64,000 nt of DNA from Fennellomyces sp. T-0311 (lineage: Eukaryota > Mucoromycota > Mucoromycetes > Mucorales > Lichtheimiaceae): positions 248,001 through 312,000 of the forward strand of contig JALLLT010000039.1 in the NCBI GenBank assembly GCA_025266875.1. Direction: 5' to 3'. This document shows positions 40,961 to 51,712 of the stretch, one piece after another. Numbering within the stretch: position 1 is the first letter of the stretch; every line of letters starts with the position of its first letter. The position numbers were made by a program, and so were the translations under genes. The notes beneath the pieces were generated by a model that saw nothing but the letters and a program-made list of their open reading frames with translations, did not search any database and had not been told where the DNA came from.

Positions 40961-41176
40961 GCATTCAAAAGAACATGGTGATGGATAGGAAACTATAGCA
41001 ACGGAGACATTCCCCCCCCCTCATTTTATATTATGATGGCATTCTTTAAATATATAAGCAACAGTTTGATACTCATTACGAAGCACATGGTGCGCCAAAA
41101 CCAATCGAGATATATTGACCACAAATGAAACACAGTACTATAGACAACGACACGCGTATTATAACCGGCTGGATCT

Positions 41177-42736
41177 TTACATGGTGCCGCTTGGATGCAT
41201 GAACGGGTAGGGGTTGTTTGCCATGGACGGCATGCTGGTATTGGGTGCATAGACGCCGTTCGACGCGGCATGCTGCATCATCATCTGCTGCTGCGGATGG
41301 TATGCTCCCATCGGCCCGCCCATAGGCACTTGAGCGGGCCGGTTGGCTGCCATTTGCTGGAAGTACATCGGGTGGCCAGCAGCTGCTTGTTGTGCTTGCA
41401 TTTGACGGCTAATTACAACTCAGTAAACACGTTCAATGCCTCCACAAACAACTTACATGGCATGTTGCTGCTGCTGCTGCGTAGTAACAGGGTATTGTCC
41501 TGGGTGCTGAACCTGGGCCATCTGCGGCACTGTTGGCGCAGAAACAGGTAATGACGACGATGGCGCAGACGAGGGAGCCGTCTGTGGCTGCTGTTGCTGT
41601 GTGGATGTGGATGGGACGGCCTCTGCAGATTGCTGCTGAGACGGCTCCTTCTTGATGGGTCTATCGGTCATTTCATACAGCAAGCGTATTGGTTGCTTTG
41701 ACGAGGGGATCTGGTGGACACTTGTGTGCAAGTCATAAAACGCCGAGTTGTCCCTGCGATACTCGCAAAGCTGTGTATTAAAGTTGCGTATGGATAGAGC
41801 TACGTGGTGCATCCAGTTGGTTTCGGTGATCACCGGTGCAGACATTTTGGTGTTGGCCGGCCGTCGACTGTTGCTCGTCAGATTGTTTCGGCCACTCACT
41901 GCAAACGGTGACCATCCCTTGTCTCCAGTTTCCTTGCCCTCCTCCTCGCTATGATCTTCGGGGAAATCGCCTTCATCCTCGCCCGTATAGTAGTAGTCAT
42001 CGCGGCCACGACGTCCCTTTTTCAGCACGCGATGGCCAAATTGCTTGAAGACGGACCGCGCAGTGACCACGGACACTTCACGTGTTCGGAAAGTGGAGCG
42101 CAACAGGTTGTGCTGGACCAGATAGCCCTTCTCAGCATCGGTGACATGGACCTTGACGAGCTTGGGGTTCTTTTTCAAAAATACGAAACTGTCGCGAAAA
42201 CCTAGCAACGCCGCAGGGTCCTTGGAAAACATGTAAAGCATGTGGCCACGGTTGGGCAATTGAAACGTTGGTACTTTGTATTGCCGACCTGACCATACGC
42301 ATCCATATATCAGTTCTCTTTTACACACACACGCACACACACACTCTCTCTCTCTTTCTTTCTTCCTTTCTTTCTTACCTCCCAGTAGTTTGCCTCCTCT
42401 ATCCACTTTGGTTTCGCCGATTTCATCATAGTCACTTTCAATATCTAGGGACGGCGACGCACTGGCAACAGGTGTGCTTTTGGGTCGTTCATCTTTGGAC
42501 GCTGATCCCGCTTTTGGCCGTCCGCGTTTTTTGCCACGATTCAACGAATCCGTGTCACTCATATTGTCAATTTCATCATCGCCAAACGACTGATCGCTTT
42601 CTTCGCCTGTGTAATCCAAATCATCGCCCTCGTCTCTGCCACTTGAATTGCTTGATTTCTTTTTGGGTGGGCGTCCTTTTCTTTTTATTGCTGATGCAGA
42701 TGGTGAGTTTCTTGTTGCTAGCAAATGCATTGGCAT
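41177..42736 (-). CDS. SWI/SNF-RSC chromatin remodelling subunit, Rsc7/Swp82 family
   Basis: Three minus-strand exons (42379-42736, 41457-42288, 41177-41408) give 473 residues. The N-terminus has AT-hook-like KRGRPPKKK and GRPK segments and acidic stretches. The family core follows the first intron: YKVPTFQLPNRGHMLYMFSK, ALLGFRDSFVFLKK, LVQHNLLRSTFRTREVSVVTARSVFKQFGHRVLKKGRRGRDDYY. This matches the Rsc7 (Npl6)/Swp82 domain, an accessory subunit of the RSC and SWI/SNF ATP-dependent remodellers. The C-terminal third is Gln/Pro/Met/Ala-rich. The start is the first of two ATGs six bases apart (42736 and 42730). Intron 1 carries a CT/CA microsatellite. Confidence 0.87.
42321..42376. repeat. CA and CT/CTTT simple repeat in intron 1 of the Rsc7-like gene
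   Basis: CA dinucleotides run into CT and CTTT units within the 90-nt intron (42289-42378). The intron length is a multiple of three, and the unspliced frame stays open across it. Confidence 0.75.
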
Positions 42737-43404
42737 TCAGTATTCCCTATTTCTCTCTCTCTTTTTTCTCGTGTAAAACTTCGCTTCACCTTTTGGCATT
42801 TGTGTTATTTTTCTGGACTGAAGGGGATAGAAAGAGAGTATCTAATTCGACCAGAACGAGCTGAAAGCCCTTTCGAAATTCCGCCTGATTAAAATGATCT
42901 ACGGTACATCGTATCGAATGGACTGGAGTCGTAGCGAGAGTGTGGGCGCAAGAGAGAGTACATCACAGGCATGAGTCTAACAACGGTATCACCACAGAAA
43001 TCCTGTTACTGTCTTGTTTATGCATCCAGTGCCTATGTAGCTGGTAACGTGTATTTGGAGTTTCGCAATGATGAGACCCCAGCCTTATATTAATGCATAG
43101 GCCTGTTTGTAGATTCGCATTATCGTATCCATTGGAGCGATAAAATTACCGTGCACACTCAGTTTAATTAAATCTGGATATGCAGTGTACGGTTTCGGCT
43201 CGATGTAGGATCTCACTAATATATGAGCAAGGATTGTGAATCCGCACGCTTTAGCCTATAGCTTGCTGCTAGTGCTTTCTCACAAGACAAAACGAATCGA
43301 CATACCAAATAAGCGCTTGAGCATGTGCGCCTTTGATAAAGCAAACGCATAACCAGCAAAGAACCGCCTCTCTTTCACATAGGTAATGCTATTTTCGCGC
43401 TAAA
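42737..43404. other. intergenic stretch
   Basis: This is the upstream region of the Rsc7-like gene and the flank of a P450 relic. No gene is seen. Confidence 0.5.
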
Positions 43405-43600
43405 GAAACTACGCACTATTGCGCAATATATGTAAACAACACATAAGTATCCTGGGATCATGACGCTCCCAAAAAAATTCATACCAGATTGGTTTTTGTA
43501 CCAACGAAAGCCTATGGAAATCTTGGCTCATAAAGATACACAAGATAACGGCGTTTATATTTTTCGTGGGCGAAGACAACAGCAAGTAATATTCAGAGCT
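43405..43600 (+). pseudogene. cytochrome P450 relic, PERF-region exon in inverted orientation
   Basis: The plus strand encodes KKFIPDWFLYQRKP and DNGVYIFRGR, which align with EKFIPDRFLNSSKT and RDIYVFGWGR of the P450 gene at 45236-47203. This is the segment between the PERF motif and the heme loop. The heme Cys exon is not found next to it. It lies on the strand opposite to the other P450 relic pieces at 43690-44490, which supply the preceding parts of the same protein. Confidence 0.6.
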
Positions 43601-43689
43601 ACAAAAACACTTGCTTCGTGCTTTAATACCATAATATTCACTTTAATAGACGACATATCGTTTTTTGTGATCTTGCGGTTTTTTTACAA

Positions 43690-44490
43690 GAAGCGGTAAA
43701 TAGTCGATATCGGATGCGCTCTTTTTGAAAGGTTATTAGATGCGGAAGATGATTACGGTCCTGTAATATCGTCAGCGAGAGCAATAATATCAACAATAAG
43801 TTGTTAAAATATGGTGTAAAAAAATAAGGCTGAAGAAGATAGTGTCTTTAACAATGGATACTCAGAGCCACAATCATCGAATTCTGATCCATAGAGCCCA
43901 GGCAGTGCAAGTTTTTCATCAAGCACTTTGTATCACTTTCAAATCCGACTTAGATCAATGGACCTAATCGTGGGTATAGCTTTCCATTGGTCTGCCGTCT
44001 CATCAGAGGTCGAGGAAAAAGTTAACCAGGAAGAGATAACATAGGAAGGCAGGTTTTCATATATTTGAGATATCAATTTGTGAAAGTCTTTCGGGGTTGA
44101 TGCTCATCAAACCGGCAAACAGTGGATTGTCAATGGAGGCTGCTCGTATTCCAACTCCAATGGCCAACAAAACGTACGTTTCATGCTCTATAGCCTCCTT
44201 TATGCGGACGGTGTTTTTCAATTCCACCAGCAAAGCACTTGTTGGAAATCAGTGTCCTTTCTGAGGAGTTCCCGCATACCTGCTCCACGCATTTTGCTCC
44301 ATGTATCCCAAAGATCTAAAAAGGAGCATCCTCCTCCTCATTTTACGATATGTTGGTCGGTTTGAGGTTACAGTTCCATGAACGGATAATAGTTGATGTT
44401 TTAGATACAGATCACCTATCACGAGCCATGACTTGATGCCCACGAAGACATACATTGCCAGTCCTTGATGATACGCTTGCCATAATATCT
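43690..44490 (-). pseudogene. cytochrome P450 relic, N-terminal to K-helix part
   Basis: Minus-strand fragments in changing frames match the neighbouring P450 in order. AMYVFVGIKSWLVIGD matches AMYVDIGVERWLLISD near 44455. IGVGIRAASIDNPLFAGL matches ITVGKRVTSVNDPLFKSL near 44140. KCLMKNLHCLGSMDQ matches NCLVKKLSKLDHMDE near 43890. DRNHLPHLITFQKERIRYR matches DRHRLPHLASAQKECMRYR (the ExxR region) near 43720. Stops and frameshifts between the fragments make a functional product impossible. It is a decayed tandem duplicate of the gene at 45236-47203. Confidence 0.65.
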
Positions 44491-45235
44491 AGATTAGTAT
44501 ATCTAATATTACCTAACTTACTCTACCAGATCGCGAATTGAATAGAAGGTATGCTCGTCAACGTAAAGAAAAGAAGCCCTCCTTTTTCCTATGGTTTCCA
44601 CTTCCTGTGTTGCTCGGTAAAAGTTCCTTTAGAAATACCGATACAGTATATGGAAGGCTACCTTTCGAAATTGGCAAATTATACGTATGCTCTTCCTTTG
44701 GAACCGCAATGTTCGGATACCATATATGTATCGATGATAAAGTAAACTATACGTATCGTTGTGCTTCGTCTGTTGAAAAGATAATCCCTTAATTTCAATC
44801 CTCAGTATGATCAACCCACTGAGACCTCTTTTGCTTGAAATAAACGGGGACCATTGTATCTGTGACCTAGACTATGTTGATCTTCCCAAGAAGGATGGAA
44901 TCTCTATCACGCTTTCATTTTACTATTCCGTACTTCTAAATTCTGTATCCGAGTGAAAAATAGATATGCACAATCCTGTACATACTATAGTTATTCTGTT
45001 ATTGCTTACTTGATTAGCCCTGCTTCGCTATAGACATTACTAAAATGGTACCTATCATGAGAAGGTCCCAAAGTAGAAATCAATTAGTTTTGTTAATAGA
45101 GCTACTGCAACTTTCTCAGCAAAGTAGGCTCGCAAATAAAGAAAACGCACAGGACCACGCGTAATATTTTAATAGTAGAAATAGTGTGGAAGCAGTATTC
45201 ATTATATGTAGCCCAATTCTTAGATAAGAAGGTAT
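44491..45235. other. stretch between the P450 relic and the next P450
   Basis: It may contain further, unrecognisable remains of the relic's first exons. I can assign no coding feature. Confidence 0.45.
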
Positions 45236-47203
45236 TTAAATGAGAGCGTCACCGCGCTTGTGTATCCGGACAATCGTGTCTTTTGGCCATACAATCATAC
45301 CATCATCAATAACTTTGTCAAGATTTGGGTATACAGGTTTTTGATCTTGACCAATGGGTGGTTCAATGTTGCACTTAGCCAGTAAGCGTATAAGGGTAGT
45401 GAGTATTTGCACTTCGGCCTATGTAAAAAAGAGAAAATCAGTAGCAGTTTCTTTTGTACCAAAACGGACGAGCCATATATACGCCTGGACAAACACGTCT
45501 AAATAAGCGAATCAGTGTGTGAATATGGAGCTTTCACATAAATTACATTGCGCATACCTTCCCCATCCGAATACGTAAATATCACGCTCTTGGATAGCAG
45601 AACGTGCCAAATCAGTTATAGTTTTTGAGCTGTTCAAAAATCGATCCGGAATAAACTTTTCGGGTTCACTGTAGACATCAGGGTTCATATGCATGGCTTG
45701 CATATTGGTGAGTACAACTGTTCTTTTGGGAATGTAGTACCCGGGACACAGAACTGTATGAAAAGCGTGTAAGTATTATCTTGCGATTGTTCCATAAAAA
45801 TGATACGCTTACCATCCTGTGTAGTTTCATGAGGCGAGCCAAAGATACTCACGGATCGATAACGCATGCATTCTTTTTGGGCGGATGCCAAATGCGGTAA
45901 ACGATGGCGGTCATCGAACGTGGGTAGTCTCTTGTGGATCTTGATGAATTCATCGATTTCCTTTTGCAACGTTTGCTGAGTGGTTCTGTAACGGCACAAT
46001 ATGACGATAATCCACAATAAAGAGCGTGCGATTGAGTCGTTTGCGCCAGCAACGGCGTCAGCTACGAATAGTAAAAATACAAATGTTAGTATTTACCAAT
46101 AATACCATTATCAACCCTCCGATGATACACACCTACGGTAAGACTCATGGCCCCTTCATCCATATGATCCAATTTACTCAGCTTCTTCACCAAGCAGTTT
46201 GCATTACTCTCGAGCGCATCTTTGACTATTCCACCGTAGGTAGGCACAAAATTTCTTGCATAAACTGGTTCATTTTGGGTCTGTGAAAAATGTAGTCCAA
46301 TATCGAAAAGAGTGGAAGGAACATCTTCATATCTTTCATAGGACTGGCATGTTCCGAACCTTTCTCTGGGACACCTCGTAGGCTCTTGAATAACGGATCA
46401 TTAACGGATGTTACACGTTTTCCGACAGTAATTGTCAACAAAAGGTTCGTGATAGCGAACTCGAGAGGTTTCAATACTTCAACTTGTCCATCACGTTCCG
46501 TGACCGCCGTTATGCTGTCAACTAAAGCACTGGTCTCATGATCAATGACTTTTCGTATCTCGAGGTCACTTTTGGGGCCAAAACATCGCACCACTATGAT
46601 AATGAACGATTACGTCTAAATTAGGCGAGTAGAGGTTGCTACGTACGTGTACCGCGCGTCTTGTTCCACAGAGCAGAAGGGCTGCAGAAGGCAATACCTC
46701 GATTTTTCGCATAGTACTCATCCGTAAACGTTCGATATGGACGATTCGAAGCAATGCTTCCATTGACTGACAATAAGTCATGCGCCAGGTACGGGTCACT
46801 TATAAGTAACCATCGCTCGACACCGATATCAACATACATTGCAGGCCCTACATTATGTACGTTACCAAGTTTGGCCTAAGCATACATGGATAGCAAACAC
46901 GTACCAAGTTCTCTTTGCCAATTTTTCAGCTGCACAGCAAATTCATCCTTGAACGTAAAAATGTGTCCTAGTGTAATGGTAAGTCTGTTGCATATTTCTC
47001 CTTGTAAGGACTGACATACCAAAATAAGGGATACGGCCTTTTGGAACCGGGATTTTTATATGTCCTTTAGTTTGGTCTCTGCCAATACGACGGCAAACTT
47101 TGATGATCCAGTAAGTTGTCAGGCCACCAGCAATGGCTACTCCAGTAGCTTTCATTGATGGTCGAACCAGTTTTTCTGGTAGAAGATTCTTAATATAATC
47201 CAT
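45236..47203 (-). pseudogene. cytochrome P450 with a one-base frameshift
   Basis: Eight minus-strand exons (47020-47203, 46905-46967, 46653-46847, 46133-46593, 45813-46061, 45558-45753, 45470-45498, 45236-45411) carry a complete microsomal P450 of about 517 residues: an N-terminal anchor, AGANDS of the I helix, KECMRYR (ExxR), FIPDRF (PERF) and FGWGRRVCPG with the heme-ligand Cys. In exon 4, near 46277, the frame MNQF breaks and the expected continuation YARNFVPTYGGIVKDAL is in another frame. The exon total is one base short of a multiple of three, as for loss of one T from a T run. The seventh intron uses an unusual donor (GTCCGT). Either the gene is newly dead or the base is a sequencing error. 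Substrate unknown; likely a xenobiotic or lipid oxidase of a lineage-expanded family. Confidence 0.7.
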
Positions 47204-47268
47204 TCCACAAAATAAAGACGAAAAAGAAGAAAGCGTGATGGTGCCCACGGTGATCGTTGTAACTGCAT

Positions 47269-47927
47269 TTAAAGTGGGTAGTTTACCACCCCCCTCAGTT
47301 GATATAATATCTCGTCAACGGCGTCGCGTTCCGTCGTTTGGAATGCGTGAGAACAATCTGTATCATCAGTAGCTTTGCGTAAAAGCTGGTCTTCCCAGTC
47401 AATCGGGGCGCAATATTTCCCCTAAATGCGGCGTTTATTATTAGCTCTTTGCTACAATTTATCAGTTAATATTTATTACCTTTTCGTAAATATTTCCAAG
47501 GCCATCCTCACCCTGGATTGACGTGCTAAAGAGGCTGCTCGATTTCAATGGTGTGGCGCTACCTGGATAGATCTAAATTCAGCGTGCGAAATACTTTGCT
47601 TCTAGTGCCACGTACCGATGGCTAACACTGGCAATTGATTCAGCGGGACTTTGACGCCTTGCACTTCTCGCTCTTTCTGCATGGCATTTAGCAGGGTAAC
47701 GGCATTTCGCTTAATGTGGTTCAAACGGGTGTTGCCATGGGTCAATGTAATGGCTCGTACATAAACTTGAGGCGATGCAAACAGAAACATGAGTGCAACT
47801 ACATCGTCAACACCCTATAGTGTCAACAATGTAAAGAACCAAATTGAGCTTCACGCGCTGACAGACTACATTTCCCCTCTTCTCCTACTGGGTCCGTGTC
47901 GATAATAATTGGATCAGCTTCTACCAT
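47269..47927 (-). pseudogene. truncated inosine/uridine-type nucleoside hydrolase
   Basis: Four minus-strand exons (47889-47927, 47616-47814, 47480-47562, 47269-47421) join in phase to 157 residues. The N-terminal signature IIDTDPGVDDVVALM, with the Asp cluster that binds Ca2+, is intact and spans the first intron. It is followed by YVRAITLTHGNTRLNHIKRNAV and GEDGLGNIY. Family members need about 320-400 residues, including a second Asp/His set near the C-terminus; here the frame stops after LRGVVNYPL. The P450 start lies 66 bp further on. The family splits ribonucleosides into base and ribose. I read this as the surviving first third of a gene cut by rearrangement. A functional short form cannot be excluded but would lack the active-site His region. 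Confidence 0.7.
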
Positions 47928-48376
47928 AAGCACTAAGGACTTCAGGAAGAAGAACAGAATGAGGGGGCGGGGAGCATCTGCATCAAGCATATGCTACTTA
48001 GCAGGACCATCGACGACCCATGAAACCTTCATCTGCTACTATCACGACTAATTTAAAGGAGGCTTTGCTTTTAAAACTAGACCTACTCTTGTATGATCAT
48101 GTGACGCATGTGGTGCAGCATTTGCGTTTTGGATCAAGTTTACTGCGCAGCGACGCGACGATCAAATGTGCTTACATGTGCTGGTTATGAAACGCATAAC
48201 CATTTACGATTATTACTTACACAAATCAGTGATCCGACTTGGCACAGCTTGATAGCCTTATACGAACAGTTGTTGCTACGGAATTGGCCTTTGTCGTGAT
48301 ATCTAACAAATATGCCAAGGAGCATTTTTAAATTGCTGTAGCAAGAAATTCGTGCGCAGTCGCGAACTTTTCCGCG
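47928..48376. other. divergent upstream region of the nucleoside hydrolase remnant and the GNAT gene
   Basis: No gene is seen. It presumably holds the promoters of both flanking genes. Confidence 0.5.
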
Positions 48377-48954
48377 ATGGTTCAAGATTCTGTCATCCAT
48401 GTTCGGGAAGCGGTCATTGACGATTTGAGGCACACAAACAATGTTGTTCGGGTCGTGAATGCTGCATATCATTCTGAGGGTAAGGGTACATTTGGGGAGG
48501 TATAAGCAAAGTACTCATAAAAATTAAAGGTGGTTGGACAACGGCTGCGCACATTGTGAAAGGAATTCGCACGGACGCAAAAGAAATTGAAAGCCTCGTC
48601 CGAAATAATGGATCACCAGATGTACTTCTCTACGCGTTTGATGGTGACATGGTCGTTGGTACGATTGTGGCAAAACAAGTAGTCAATGGAGAATCGGAGC
48701 TTTCTCTCTTGTCAGTTGCGCCCGAGTACCAGTCTAAAGGTGTAGGAAAAAAGCTGATATATGCTGTATATGAAAGTATGCGCCGGATGGGAGCAACAAA
48801 AGCTGTCCTTGAAGTACTCGATGTTCGTGAGGAACTAGTCGCATGGTATCTAAAACTCGGGTTTGCCCAGGTGGGCGACAAGACCAAGTTTTACTGGGAC
48901 GACAGACTCATGTTGCCAAACGTAAGAATGATAACCATGAAAAGAAAAATATAA
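48377..48954 (+). CDS. GNAT-family N-acetyltransferase
   Basis: Two exons (48377-48479 and 48530-48954) give 175 residues. The GNAT fold is plain: the beta4 strand ELSLLSVAPEYQSKGVGKKLI contains the acetyl-CoA pyrophosphate loop Q-x-x-GVG-K, then MGATKAVLEVLDVREELVAWYLKLGF shows the usual late beta5-alpha4 with Y-x-K-x-GF. The family transfers acetyl from acetyl-CoA to an amine, and the substrate cannot be told. It is of bacterial-type length with a single 50-nt intron. It lies downstream of the decayed P450/nucleoside hydrolase block and upstream of TIM23. Confidence 0.85.
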
Positions 48955-49155
48955 TTGTATCTTTACCCGTGACAACAATTACATAAAGAAAGCTTAATCA
49001 TAAGTAACCATGCCAACAAGGATGGTGACCAATCGAAGCGTGTGGTATGCGCCATGACACGGGTGGAAAAAGCGGTCACAAAAACATGGTGGCAAGCATC
49101 TGTCCAAACTCGCAACTCGTTCAATACACTTCACGCCAGCACAAAATAAATCGTC

Positions 49156-49925
49156 ATGGGTATCTTTGGCTTTGGATCCAGCAGCAAACCTGAAGACAGC
49201 AGCATCGACTATACTTCTTCCGATGTGTCGGAGGACATGTACTCTCCCAGTGGATCTCAATCTCCTTTGGACGATTATGGCAGCAGTGGTGAGGGCAACA
49301 GCTATGACAAGATGCCTGATTTCATGAGCCAAGTGTCGTACGATGCTGCCAAGCTCCAGCCCATGACGGTGCAAGGTGGTATCGACTTTTTGCAAGTGGA
49401 AGACCAATACGGTGGTGGCTCGGGTGGTGGTGCAGTTGCTGGTGGTGCTGCACTGACTCCCTCGCGAGGCTGGACGGATGATTTGTGTTATGGTACCGGC
49501 ACTGTCTACTTGGCTGGTTTGACTTTGGGTGGCGCGTATGGCATGATGGAAGGTGTGCGCAAGTCTGCACAGGGCCCACAAAACATGAAGGTCCGTTTGA
49601 ATACCACCCTTAACAGCATCACCCGACGAGGCCCTGGTCTTGGTAACGCCGTTGGTGTCGTTGCCATGATGTACAATGGCACTACCGCCATTATTGATCG
49701 TACAAGAGGCAGCCACGATTCACTCAACAGCATAGCTGCCGGCGCGATATCCGGTGCTATCTTTAAGAGCACAGCAGGTAAAGAGTATCATGAGGGTCTA
49801 TGTATGGTGTGTGTGTAAACTGACAGCGGTATTTAGGTCTGCGGCCCATGGCTATTTCTTCCGGCGTTTGCGCAGTTATTGCCGGTGTTTGGTCCGTGGC
49901 TGTGTCTGCATTTGCCGATAACTAG
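49156..49925 (+). CDS. TIM23: mitochondrial import translocase subunit Tim23
   Basis: Two exons (49156-49777 and 49837-49925) give 236 residues. The N-terminal ~95 residues are hydrophilic, acidic and Ser/Gly-rich (the intermembrane-space receptor part). The Tim17/22/23 domain has four spans: LCYGTGTVYLAGLTLGGAYGMMEG, NTTLNSITRRGPGLGNAVGVVAMMYNG, DSLNSIAAGAISGAIFKSTAG and the last span encoded by exon 2. GxxxG patterns and RRGPGLGN are family marks. Tim23 forms the core of the presequence translocase in the inner membrane. The gene is convergent with the palmitoyltransferase gene (142 bp between stops). Confidence 0.95.
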
Positions 49926-50067
49926 ATTACTCTCCCACTTTCCACCACAACTTAGAAAGCGTTTTCCTGTATAAAGCCAAAAAGTTTCTTTTAATGCAAT
50001 CCCACCCTTCTCCTTCGGATATATATTTGTTCTTCTCCAAAATAATATATTACTGTAAATGCATGGA

Positions 50068-51455
50068 TTAGTCGTCTTTCTTTGTCTCTTTGCTAGTGTT
50101 CCGTGCTACCAAGTGATCATTTTCTGGAAGTTCTACGAGAGGCCGCTGCGGCCGCCGATGCTGTCGCTTCATATGCATCACAGGCTGCCGCACGCTCTGC
50201 TCTTCGTCGCTCAAAGAATATTCGCTGTCGGACAGACTTCCCGAGTCATAGTATTCATCTGAATCCATCAACTCGTCCTCGCCCAACTGCTGTTGCTGTT
50301 GCTGTTGACGATATCGATTCGAAAATATGGATGGACGAAGTTCATCCGGGTCGCGTGGAGGCCAATAGTAGGGTATCTCGGGATCTTGATCGTGTTAATA
50401 TCAAATACACACAACAGCACAAAAGCATTCATACCTGTGCCTGGCCGAACAGGAAACGTAAGACCGTCACCAGGAACATGTGTTTGTGGCCATAACCATA
50501 ACAGCGGATTGTTGCCCATGACAGCGCAGATGTTTTCGTACATGCCAATATCGAACGGATACTTCACCTAAAACTGCATTAGTTACAAAAAAACAGCTTT
50601 CCCAAAATGAGCTTACCGGAGCAATCTTTTTTCGTCGGATTAATCGGTTAACCTTGCCCCGTTCCCAGCCTTCAATGGTGCTTTGATTGCGAGAAATACA
50701 ATAAAGATGATAAACACCTAGCATACCGACGCAGAACAGGACGCAGAACGCCAATGCGAACTCTACAACATAGAGAACAACTTGCGCAGTGTTTGGTTCA
50801 GAGTCAAACTACAAGAGTCGGTAAGTCTTCGCCTTTGGCATAGATATGTAACAGGATTACTACCTTGAAGTGTTGGATATCGTTGAGAATCATACGAACA
50901 CGCCATATTAACAAGGCTATAACATAGGCGCATGCGACGCTCACGTAGATTGTGAATCGTACAAAGTGAGCATAGTTATAGTACCCAACGCAGTTGTTTA
51001 TCCATGGACAATGATGATCCATTTTCAAGACGCAGCGACGACAATAACGGCAGTGGTGTGTGCGAGGCGGCTTAAATACGTCGCACGTTTTGCAATACCG
51101 AGGACCAGTGATACCGTCGGCTCTTCGCTGGTCATTACCCGGCTGTATCAACGTTACTGGCACGTCGTCGAGCTATATAGAGCATATAAGGTTGGCTTGG
51201 GTGTGTGCTTTTCCCCAATTCGCTCTCGTCATTTACCCAGTCGACAGGAACTATTCCTGGATCTGTGTTTACAGCAAGATAGTAATTCCAGTAGATCATG
51301 ATGACCAAGAAATTGAGAGGTCCGAGTACTTTGAGACACGAGGAAGCATCTTGAAATGCAGGGATAAAGAGGAAAAACTGAGATGGGTATGCAATAAGCG
51401 CAATCAGTAGGGACACGCCTATAGTGTACAAGCGGCCGGGGAAAGAAGACAGCAT
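50068..51455 (-). CDS. DHHC palmitoyltransferase (Pfa4-like)
   Basis: Five minus-strand exons (51237-51455, 50864-51172, 50617-50808, 50435-50567, 50068-50384) give 389 residues. Two N-terminal spans are followed by the DHHC cysteine-rich domain, [22 protein letters not shown] then [17 protein letters not shown], with the DHHC box at 125-128. Two further spans and a TxE-like region follow. The C-terminal tail has NPLLWLWP, a Gln run and an acidic Ser/Asp stretch, as in fungal Pfa4, the ER enzyme that palmitoylates chitin synthase Chs3. The start is the first true ATG; an upstream codon in frame is TTG. The gene shares a 257-bp divergent promoter with the CDC50-like gene. Confidence 0.88.
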
Positions 51456-51712
51456 TTTCCTTTCCTGCTTATAGACACGCCTAAGCAATATAAACAGCGT
51501 ACTTTAACACCTTTTCATCATGGATAGCACTTGATGCTGATATAGAAAACAATCAGCTACCATATGAGGGTGATGCTATTCATATATCACTGAACGCGCC
51601 ACATGAAAAAGAATTCAAGCGTTGTCGCACTTTCCACTTCGCCACTTCTGGTCCTCTGCTCCTCCCCTCTTGGCTCATCTCCGCACTTGGTTCTTCCATC
51701 GTTAAACATTCC

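Noticed and set aside
42289..42378. Intron 1 of the Rsc7-like gene read as coding (frame stays open)
   Set aside because: It is a simple repeat with GTAAG donor and TCAG acceptor, and the family domain continues cleanly after splicing.
47203..47268. Fusion of the nucleoside hydrolase and P450 into one protein
   Set aside because: The hydrolase frame stops before the P450 ATG, and the P450 has its own normal membrane anchor start.
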